Assembly (NCBI RefSeq): GCF_010093025.1
Contig: NZ_CP048114.1
Span: 62,001 to 126,000, forward strand
Length of the DNA: 64,000 nucleotides
Direction of reading: 5' to 3'
Origin: Edaphobacter sp. 12200R-103
Lineage (GTDB): Bacteria; Acidobacteriota; Terriglobia; Terriglobales; Acidobacteriaceae
The notes beneath the pieces are model-generated. The model made no database searches. It was not told the DNA's origin and saw nothing but the letters and a program-made list of their open reading frames with translations. Numbering within the stretch: position 1 is the stretch's first letter; the number at the start of each line of letters is the position of its first letter. Position numbers and translations under genes: made by a program. Shown here in pieces: positions 47,192 through 54,029 of the stretch.

Positions 47192-47977
47192 CTAAATGAA
47201 GTCTTTCAGCTTGACGCGCAGAGTCTGATAGGCGCGAAAGAGCAGTGATTTTGTCGCCGATTCGCTCAACTTGAGTACCTCGCCGATCTGTTTGTAGTCC
47301 AGGCCTTCGTACTTATGCATAAGAACAGCCATGCGTTGGCGTTCGGGCAGAGCAAGTACATGCTCGCGGATGGCCTTAAGCCGCTCGCGCCGAAGAAGGC
47401 CGATTTCGGCGCCGGGAGTGGAGTCCGCAATGTCGGGTGTCGTTCCGGTCTCGGAGTCCACCTGGTCGAGATAGATGGTCGAGGCATTGCGCTCATGGCG
47501 GGTGTCACGAGCATGGTTGACGCCAAGGTTCGTGGCAATCCGATAGAGCCAGGTGCTGAAGCGGGCTTCGGCCCGGTAGGTTTCACGGGAACGATAGACG
47601 CGAAGAAAAACCTCCTGTGCGAGCTCCTCGGCGACGGCCTGATTGTGAACCATGCGATACATAAAGTGAATGATGGGCCTGCGATACTTCTGGACGAGAT
47701 AGTCGAAGCCAGCCATGTTGCCGGAACGGAGCTGAAGCATGATCGCGGCATCGTCCATGCCGGCAAAGTCGCCGGGGGAACGGTGTTGCTCCGCAGTGCG
47801 GAGATCGTCGAGCAACGTGGGACTGACTGCGAGCGTCGCCATACCTTTAGTAACCCCATCCGGGCTTTCAGGTTGCGCTCGTTCGGGGCCTGCCAGCGGA
47901 TCTTTCTCAAATCCGGACTCCGGAGCTGGAGGTTCGTGGTGAGAAGGGTCGGGCTGGGGAGGATGATGCATGCTCAA
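47192..47977 (-). CDS. ECF sigma factor (RpoE-like)
   Basis: A 261-residue extracytoplasmic-function sigma factor. Region 2 runs from about residue 92 (YLVQKYRRPIIHFMYRMV, AEELAQEVFLRVYRS, FSTWLYRIATNLGVNHARD). Region 4 is at about 200-255 (ALPERQRMAVLMHKYEGLDY and the HTH KQIGEVLKLSESATKSLLFRAYQTLR). The first 75 residues are Pro/Glu-rich and dispensable-looking; the start might be later. With its anti-sigma factor and the DUF3106 gene it should respond to envelope stress. Confidence 0.93.
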   Translation of the reverse strand: MSMHHPPQPDPSHHEPPAPESGFEKDPLAGPERAQPESPDGVTKGMATLAVSPTLLDDLRTAEQHRSPGDFAGMDDAAIMLQLRSGNMAGFDYLVQKYRRPIIHFMYRMVHNQAVAEELAQEVFLRVYRSRETYRAEARFSTWLYRIATNLGVNHARDTRHERNASTIYLDQVDSETGTTPDIADSTPGAEIGLLRRERLKAIREHVLALPERQRMAVLMHKYEGLDYKQIGEVLKLSESATKSLLFRAYQTLRVKLKDFI

Positions 47978-48149
47978 CAGTTCAGCTGATTGTATCGTTC
48001 TAGCGAGGAAAGCATAGCAGGTAAGGCCGTAGTTTCATGATTTTCAGTGACTTGCGGGAAACTTTGGGGTGCAGGGCTGGAGATGCTATTCTTCTGAAAG
48101 GCAGGATCTCGGTTGTTGTAAAGGAGTGCTCCTGCAGCCAACCCCGAAA

Positions 48150-48224
48150 GGGCGCATAACTCAGCGGTAGAGTGCCACCTTCACACGGTGGAAGTCGTAG
48201 GTTCGAATCCTGCTGTGCCCACCA
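48150..48224 (+). tRNA. tRNA-Val (anticodon CAC)
   Basis: A full cloverleaf: acceptor GGGCGCA/TGTGCCC (one G-U), D arm with ACTC/GAGT, anticodon stem CCACC/GGTGG with loop TTCACAC (anticodon CAC, reading GUG), T arm GTAGG-TTCGAAT-CCTGC, and an encoded CCA. Its 3' part is repeated exactly 13.7 kb away, so the gene is the insertion site of a genomic island. The insertion kept the tRNA whole. Confidence 0.96.
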
Positions 48225-48226
48225 TA
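48175..48226 (+). repeat. attL-like direct repeat (tRNA-Val 3' end)
   Basis: A 52-base sequence running from the anticodon stem through CCA to the following TA; identical to 61906-61957. Confidence 0.9.
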
Positions 48227-48315
48227 GAATCAACAACTTACATACCATTCGCAAATGCCATACGTCATGCGTACGTCATAGACGGTGCTGGCTGTGCACC
48301 CCCCACCCCAATAGA

Positions 48316-48429
48316 TCAGGAAGGCTCAGGCGCGGGAGGCACCTTTATCCCTCCGAGGTCGTATATGAAGTTGGGGTATACCCCAATAACGTAGTTGGTG
48401 AAGGGATCATATCTGCCAATCGAAAGCAT
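48316..48429 (-). pseudogene. Short minus-strand frame, probably a gene remnant
   Basis: A 37-codon frame reading MLSIGRYDPFTNYVIGVYPN and ending in a proline-rich tail (VPPAPEPS). It looks like natural protein and not noise, but has no ribosome site, and the frame stays open 24 codons upstream to a TAG. It may be the tail of a truncated gene next to the island's left end. The 283-base gap before the kinase also holds a 16-base palindrome (48371-48386), which falls within this frame. I do not recognise the family. Confidence 0.3.
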
Positions 48430-48507
48430 CTCGAAATTTTGAGAAGCTTTGCAGGATGAATTCGTCACTAAAACTTGATTCGCTCCAGCGGATGAACGAG
48501 GCTATCG

Positions 48508-49311
48508 GTGCGTGAGGTTGAAGTAATTAATCGTGGTGGATTTGGCGTTGTTCACAAGGTAGAGATCGATGGGCAGCATTTCGCGAAAAAAACCTTCGAT
48601 CCTCAAATTCAGACAGGAACCGATAGAGAAAAACTTAGGCGAAGATTTGTCCGAGAGGTAAAGATTCAATCGCGAATCAAACACCCCAACATCATGCCAA
48701 TTTTTCGATACGATCTCGACACAACGCCCCCTTGGTTTTTGATGCCTCTTGCCAGTGCATCGTTCGAAAAGAAAATAGCCGAAGATGTTTTAAGTTCGAC
48801 CATCGATAAATCCGCTTGGCAAGACATTCTTGCAGCAGTCGAGGAGTTGCACCGGCTCGGCTATGTACATCGGGACTTGAAACCTGGAAATGTTCTTAAG
48901 GTAGGTGACAGATGGGTCATTGCAGATTTCGGTCTGGTGTTGCCAACAGTCCGGGACACGACCCGACTGACAGGGTCTCACACAGCTTTCGGCAGCCACT
49001 ACTACGCTGCGCCTGAGCAGGCTCACGATTTCCATAATGTCTCCGATGTTGCGGACATTTTTGCCCTTGGTTGCATCCTCCACGATACGATTTGCGATTC
49101 GCCCTCGAGAGTTCCCTTCGCGCAGATTCACTTCGATGGTCCTTATGCGGAAATACTAGGGAAATGCACCGCTGTTGACGCTCGAGAGAGATTCCAGAAT
49201 GTTGCGTTCTTTAGAGCTGCCCTCTTCGATCTATGGCAGACAGAGGAAGCTTCTTCCTCCGAAGAAGATGATGATTTCACGCTGGAAGCGGTTCAGTCTG
49301 TCTTCTTTTGA
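48508..49311 (+). CDS. Small Ser/Thr (Hanks-type) protein kinase
   Basis: A 267-residue soluble kinase with a GTG start. All key motifs are present: glycine loop RGGFGVV (10-16; the first Gly is Asn), the ATP Lys in FAKKTF, the helix C Glu in FVREVKIQ, HRDLKPGN (121-128), DFG (140-142) and APE (168-170). It should therefore be active. There is no membrane helix or PASTA repeat, unlike PknB. The C-terminus is acidic (EEASSSEEDDDF) and stops at TGA 49309-49311 within TTCTTTTGAC. The next gene is in the +1 frame and overlaps it. Location just inside a tRNA island suggests cargo such as a defence or signalling module. An upstream 19-codon frame (48456-48515) overlaps its start. Confidence 0.82.
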   Translation: MREVEVINRGGFGVVHKVEIDGQHFAKKTFDPQIQTGTDREKLRRRFVREVKIQSRIKHPNIMPIFRYDLDTTPPWFLMPLASASFEKKIAEDVLSSTIDKSAWQDILAAVEELHRLGYVHRDLKPGNVLKVGDRWVIADFGLVLPTVRDTTRLTGSHTAFGSHYYAAPEQAHDFHNVSDVADIFALGCILHDTICDSPSRVPFAQIHFDGPYAEILGKCTAVDARERFQNVAFFRAALFDLWQTEEASSSEEDDDFTLEAVQSVFF

Positions 49312-49813
49312 CGCCTGGAGAAACTTCATCCTCCAAGTGGAGGCGACAACTGGGTGGACTAAGGGACAAAAACTTCGTTCGGTCAATAGCGATCTCCTTG
49401 CGAAACTTGTTGATGTCGATAGCGTTCTGTTCAGCAGGATGATGCGTCTGATTTGCGAGTGGGCAGCAGGGACAGGCTTTGACTGGGATTACTGCGATGT
49501 TGTGGGTGACCGACTCGTTGCGGCTTACCAGATCAGCCCTGTTCGACTGAAATGTTTAATCGTATTGGCAGCTCTGGAACTAGCGGTTTCGCATAATCGG
49601 TGGCACGTGATGTACCAAGTCGGGCGTATGCTGGGCCAGAATGCTGACAATGGCCTAATCGACAGAATCATCATCGAGATGGATTTGGAACCGTCCATAA
49701 GACGAAAGCTGATGGTGATAGAAGAAGTTGTGCATTGGCCGCGAGATAATTGGCATACAAAGCTCACCGAGTACCTTGGCTCGGATGTTGAAATCTTAGA
49801 GGGTGCTGAGTGA
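49268..49813 (+). CDS. Helical protein of unknown function, kinase partner or C-terminal domain
   Basis: About 181 residues from ATG 49268, mostly predicted helix, without a recognised family. Features include FDAWRNFILQVEATTGWTKG, an aliphatic segment LKCLIVLAALELAVS that is probably a buried helix rather than a membrane span, and an acidic end (DVEILEGAE). It overlaps the kinase by 44 bases in another frame and its ATG has only a weak GAAGAAG site. An alternative is that it is the kinase's own C-terminal domain, reached by a +1 shift at TTT-T-GAC (49306-49312), or cut off by a one-base indel. The tight link to the kinase is the only functional clue. Confidence 0.6.
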   Translation: MMISRWKRFSLSSFDAWRNFILQVEATTGWTKGQKLRSVNSDLLAKLVDVDSVLFSRMMRLICEWAAGTGFDWDYCDVVGDRLVAAYQISPVRLKCLIVLAALELAVSHNRWHVMYQVGRMLGQNADNGLIDRIIIEMDLEPSIRRKLMVIEEVVHWPRDNWHTKLTEYLGSDVEILEGAE

Positions 49814-49979
49814 GTTCTTCGCGCCACTGTCCCCGCTTGTTCGTCTCTGTCTTTGTTTCTGGAGCGCTTGCATTCCGCTAAAACTATGCGCTATTGTTCA
49901 TAAATCGCAGTCGCGGTGCGGTGCAAGCCAGTCGGATTGCCCCGGATGAAGAAACCAATCTCATTCGAGGTAGTCCCCC

Positions 49980-50105
49980 ATGGCAGTCACACGTATCGCT
50001 GACGTTATCGTTCCTGCGGAATTCACCGCCTTTCAAGTTCAAAACACTCTTACCAACACAGCAATTTTTCAGAGCGGCGTAGCTGTCACCAATGGGGAGA
50101 TGTAG
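49980..50105 (+). pseudogene. Truncated phage major capsid protein (N-terminal 41 residues)
   Basis: ATG 49980 with GAGG upstream opens MAVTRIADVIVPAEFTAFQV and continues to NTAIFQSGVAVTNGEM before TAG. This is the typical N-terminus of tailed-phage major capsid proteins (the family with the ADVIVPE.F sequence). A whole capsid protein would be roughly 300 residues, so the gene is cut near 50105, where a truncated ADOP permease begins in reverse. No other phage structural gene is in view. Confidence 0.65.
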
Positions 50106-51474
50106 CACCCGTTGATGCCCATTTCGGCAGTACATGGGTACACCAAAATGCCACCGCAATCCCTAAAATGCCACCACACGTTGACAGCAGCAGGCATTCG
50201 GTTAATACCTGTCGAATCAGACGTCCTCGGCTTGCACCCATCGAAAGCTGCACGGCAACGGCACGCTCGTTTGCTGCTGCCCTCGTCAAAAGGAGATTTG
50301 CAATGTTAGCACAGGCAATCAACAACACCATCGCCGCCATTCCCATGAGCAAGAATAGTGGTTGCTTGAACTCTCGCCTGAGGGTTGCGAAACCTTGTTG
50401 CCCCGGCTCTAACGCCAACCGATGTTTCGGCAAATCGTGACGCTGCTGAAGACTTTGTTCGCTTTGTTTCTGTAGTTCGAGATCCTCCCAATATTGCTGA
50501 TTCATCACCGCTATCGTCTCGGGAACAACGGAGGAATCCTTAACGCGGACGACGAACTGCAACCATTGGATGTTCTCTTGTGGAATCCAGGGTTTAGATA
50601 TGTCAGCAGAAGCGCCGTTACTGTAATGAGCGGCGTACCTTATATCGGATTGCATTGTTAGCGGCATCCAAAGATCAGGTTCCGCGCCTTCACGCGCTCC
50701 AAAGAACCCTCGTGCTGCCACTCCCACGATGCTGAATGGGACACCGTTTATACTGATTTTCCGTCCAATCGCAGTGGGGTCACTGGCAAAAGAGCGTTGC
50801 CAGTACCCATAACTGAGCACGGCAACGGGGCTACCACTCAATTCGTTGTCATCATCACGTGTAAGCAATCTCCCTAAAGCTGGATGTGTCTCGAATACTT
50901 GAAAATAGTTACCAGATACAAGCTGTCCGTTCACTCGATTCTGAGGTTCGCTCCCATTGGCTATATAAATGGAATTGGTCCAGCTCATTGCGGCGATGTC
51001 AGAAGAGCTTGGCAATTGCTGCTCTAATCGGGCGAAAAGAGGATAAGAGAAGCGACTCTTCTCGGCGGCTTGGTCATTCTTCTTTACGAGAAAGAGCTGT
51101 TCGGGATGGGGTACAGGAAGTGACTTAAGCAGTACGGTGTCTAATAATGTAAAAATTCCTGTGTTTGCCCCAATCCCTAGTGCCAGAGTCAGCAACGCGG
51201 TAATTGTGAATCCTGGGCTCTTGCACAATCTCCGTAGTGCATACTTTATGTCAGCCCAGACGCTTTCGATGGCGGACCACTGCCAGACTTCGCGACTGCG
51301 CTCTTCAATTCGAGTCGCATTGCCAAACTCACGGCGAGCGGTTCTCTGAGCCTGCTCACGGGTCATGCCACGATCCATCAGGTCATCAATCTTTTCGTCA
51401 AGATGCTCGTGGATTGCCGCTGATAATTCGTCATACCGACGGCGACGCGTAAGCAGTTGTTTGAACCAACTCAT
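50086..51474 (-). pseudogene. ADOP permease, N-terminal half only
   Basis: A 462-residue reading frame covering the cytosolic start (SAAIHEHLDEKIDDLMDRGM), the first MacB periplasmic domain (GNYFQVFETHPALGRLLTRD and SYGYWQRSFASDPTAIGRKI) and the first FtsX helices (ANIANLLLTRAAANERAVAV). A full ADOP protein is 800-900 residues, so the C-terminal half is missing. Its last residues (GATSPHW) belong to the junction with phage DNA. Its ATG lies 10 bases after the stop of the upstream ADOP fragment. Probably not functional. Confidence 0.85.
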
Positions 51475-51483
51475 GGAAAACTC

Positions 51484-52029
51484 CTATTCCGACCGCAGGG
51501 CGAGCGCAGGATCAACTGCTGCTGCCCGGCGTGATGGCAAATAGCATGCAAGCAGAGCGGCTATGACCACAGCACACGTTATCGTGATGTAAGTAATCGG
51601 GTCCTCAGCACTGACGCCATAGAGAAGCGCGGACATGAAACGCATCGTTGCAAACGCAGTCACCAAGCCGATTGCGATTCCCAAAATGGTTAGCAACATG
51701 CCTTGTCGTACAAACGCGCCCACTACAACTCCACGCTGTGCTCCGAGCGCCATCCGAATCCCGATTTCGCGCGTGCGCTGGGGTACGGAATACGCCATGA
51801 CACCGTAGATCCCGACAATGCCAAGAAGGAGCGCTATTCCTCCTGAGACGCAAAGCATCACAAGTGTAAACGTTGTTCGCGCCATTGATTGCGTGTAGAG
51901 GTAACCCAGGGTTTCACTACTCGCCAAAGGTACATTGGGGTTCACCATTGATACTTGTTGCTGAATAGCTTTCATCAAAGATTGCGTACAGAAACGTCCA
52001 ATAACTTTTCGAGAGAGCGTTATTCCCAT
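51484..52029 (-). pseudogene. ADOP permease, C-terminal fragment
   Basis: About 181 residues matching the last FtsX module of an ADOP protein: MVNPNVPLASSETLGYLYTQ, then MAYSVPQRTREIGIRMALGAQ and the closing PSRRAAAVDPALALRSE. The N-terminal 650 residues are absent; sequence before about 51975 does not match. With the next fragment it shows that a pair of tandem ADOP genes was cut at both outer ends. Confidence 0.85.
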
Positions 52030-52065
52030 TGGGAATAACGACGCTTCTAAAGGCCAGGAAAATAC

Positions 52066-52281
52066 CTAAATGGAGTAGTCACAGTGAATTTCGGGCGTAC
52101 CGGCGCCACCTTTATATAAGGTGGCCCTTGTGGATATCTGAGAACAGACCGAATAGGAAAGACTCGTGCCGTCCGTTAGATCGATCTGTAGCTCAGGCCC
52201 GTCTCCTGTATCTTTATGGATGCGAAATCGCTGAATTGTCTTACCCGTTAGCTCCAGACAGTCAACATAATCCTCTTTCAT
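52066..52281 (-). CDS. Small conserved soluble protein
   Basis: A 71-residue protein of unknown function. GAGG lies 8 bases before the ATG, and the composition is that of a real beta-rich protein (LTGKTIQRFRIHKDTGDGPE, then LQIDLTDGTSLSYSV). I recall no named family. It stands between decayed genes and overlapping palindromes (52331-52357) that may be its control region. One of the few intact small genes in the island. Confidence 0.6.
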   Translation of the reverse strand: MKEDYVDCLELTGKTIQRFRIHKDTGDGPELQIDLTDGTSLSYSVCSQISTRATLYKGGAGTPEIHCDYSI

Positions 52282-52330
52282 GGTCGTTACCTCATTTCGC
52301 TGGCCCTGTTCGAAAACATCGTAAAGTTAG

Positions 52331-52357
52331 CGAAAGCGCTTTCGGTGGCACCGAAAG
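52331..52357. promoter_or_regulatory. Overlapping palindromes upstream of the 71-residue gene
   Basis: CGAAAGCGCTTTCG (52331-52344) is a perfect palindrome. CTTTCGGTG-G-CACCGAAAG (52339-52357) is a second one. They share the CTTTCG segment, so as RNA only one stem can form at a time. Confidence 0.45.
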
Positions 52358-52414
52358 AATTGTTCGTAGATTTTCTCTAAAGTTCATTTTGAGAATTGAT
52401 GCGCTTAATTCGCG

Positions 52415-52982
52415 TTAGGTGAACTTCTGAAAAAGCGGTCCGAAAAGCGCCCAAAGTTCTGCGACTACCTCGTTGAGACTATCTGGTACCTCGGTAAGTG
52501 CGGAGCGTTTCAGAAAAGCCCTCATTGCACCTGCTTGGTCGGATCGTTGCCAAATTCAGGGGAAAGTCCAATAGCGTTTTGTCGATCTCAATCTTGCGAT
52601 TACTGAAGGTTCGTTCAATTGCCGTGGCAAGCGTCTCTCGATTCAATTCCGGTTGTTGTGAGAGCAGCCAAAGATCAAAGTAGTCCTTCATTCGAGTATT
52701 CAATATTCGCAGTTGCACGTGCGCCTGGAGTTTTTCCGCCATCACAGTCTCCAGGCTATAGCCTGAAAGAATCGGTGCCGGAAAATCGAGGAGGGTCGGA
52801 TAGATGAATCGTTCTGGCCCCGGCGTCACTACGTCCCCAAATCCAATGTCGATCTGCATGTGGACACGCACTGTATTCAGCAATCCTGTAAAGGCCACGC
52901 TCCATTCTTTCGAGCCTGGCATCGTCGCGAAGGGCTTAGAGCGTTCTGGGATATATGCCGAGCTTGATGGCCTGATGGGTAC
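52415..52982 (-). pseudogene. Decayed AbiEii/AbiGii-type nucleotidyltransferase toxin gene
   Basis: The conserved C-terminal two thirds of the family can be read: VHMQIDIGFGDVVTPGPERF, YPTLLDFPAPILSGYSLETV, MAEKLQAHVQLRILNTRMKD, YFDLWLLSQQP. The N-terminal nucleotidyltransferase part with its GS...DxD motif is absent. Near the end the frame breaks at about 52500: the expected ending (LNEVVAELWALFGPLF) continues in another frame to TAA at 52415-52417. So the gene is 5'-truncated and frameshifted. In intact systems AbiEii pairs with the antitoxin AbiEi, which is not here. Confidence 0.75.
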
Positions 52983-53204
52983 GGAAGGATGCCTCCATTT
53001 GTCTCGAAGAGATTCACGACGCGCTCGGCGGCGTTGAATGATGCGCGTTTGGCGCACATAGCTGAGTTCCTCGGAGAAAATGTATGTTATCCGAGAATTA
53101 TATCCACAAGCCAAGGTATAGCCCCGAATTTACTCGGCAGTATGAGATATGAACTTTGCAAAATGGGTGAGTTTTGTTGTTGTAATTTGAATGCTCGATC
53201 CCCA

Positions 53205-53438
53205 TCAGACCGGACTTTCCAATTGAATGTTCGAACGATGAATGCTGGCATGTTTCAGCCTCATCTGCTCGTTTACCCGAGACGTTTGCTCCATTCTGCT
53301 AATTTTTTCTGCCACCGCAAGGCTGATGAAATGGTTGAGCGATATTCCTTCCGCGTGCGCCAAATCATTGGCTTGCTGACGCAGCGAAAGAGATAGGCGG
53401 AGTGGAAAGCTCTGCTTCCGCTTATATTCGAGGCTCAT
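53205..53438 (-). CDS. Ribbon-helix-helix (HicB/Arc-like) DNA-binding protein
   Basis: A 77-residue protein. The segment QSFPLRLSLSLRQQANDLAH followed by EGISLNHFISLAVAEKISRM is the ribbon-helix-helix core of HicB- and Arc-like antitoxins. GGGAG lies 5 bases before the ATG. No toxin gene is recognisable beside it; the nearest downstream gene is the AbiEii remnant. A second, frameshifted copy is at 61363-61595 on the other strand. Confidence 0.8.
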   Translation of the reverse strand: MSLEYKRKQSFPLRLSLSLRQQANDLAHAEGISLNHFISLAVAEKISRMEQTSRVNEQMRLKHASIHRSNIQLESPV

Positions 53439-54029
53439 TAAAGCTCCCTAATGATTGCAATTTTTTATCCAGCGAACTTTTCCTGGGATTTTGATTGGCA
53501 ATTTATATGGTTACCTTTGTGCTCTTTCCGATGAGTGTGGCACATTGACCGTCCTGCATTTCTTTAAATTTGAATGCGTATTGCAGAGACAATTATTTAT
53601 GTCAGGGCGCTAAAGTGTCTCTCTTTTCCACAAGATATGTCAAAGAAGGCAAGTTGGATATCACCAGTGATATCCATTCGTGGCTTTATCTTTTCACCGC
53701 CAGATCGAAATACTCCTTCCGAAGCTATAAAGGAAAAGCCATAAGTTTGTGGTTACTTTTGGCACAGCTTCTACGGTTTTGATTGCCGTGCCTCGGAGAA
53801 ATTGGTGTTGCTTCTGTCAGCCGTGCCTTCCTCACAGACTGTCGTTCAGCGCAATGTCTCAAGCAGAGACGTTTTAATGCCGCTCCTCCACTTTGCTGAA
53901 AATTCGCGCCTGACATTTTTTTTGCCACGATCTCTTCTCGTCCAGACCACATACCAGATGTTTCGTTTGATCAAGGATATCGATCCGACACTTTCACCTA
54001 TCGCCGTCTAGACCCCAAGGAGACCTTTC
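53439..54029. other. 591-base AT-rich gap with a 22-base palindrome
   Basis: No convincing gene. TGGATATCAC-CA-GTGATATCCA (53655-53676) is a perfect inverted repeat with 10-base arms. The promoter of the surface-protein cluster should lie in the right half. Base composition is clearly more A/T-rich than the chromosome at left. Confidence 0.5.

Noticed and set aside
48371..48386. TTGGGGTATACCCCAA as an operator for the kinase
   Set aside because: The palindrome falls within a minus-strand frame that reads like protein and lies 120 bases from the kinase, so it may be coincidence.
49884..50159. 91-codon minus-strand gene
   Set aside because: Antisense to the capsid stub and its leader; no protein-like pattern.
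53570..53782. 70-codon frame in the AT-rich gap
   Set aside because: No ribosome site and biased, non-protein-like composition.
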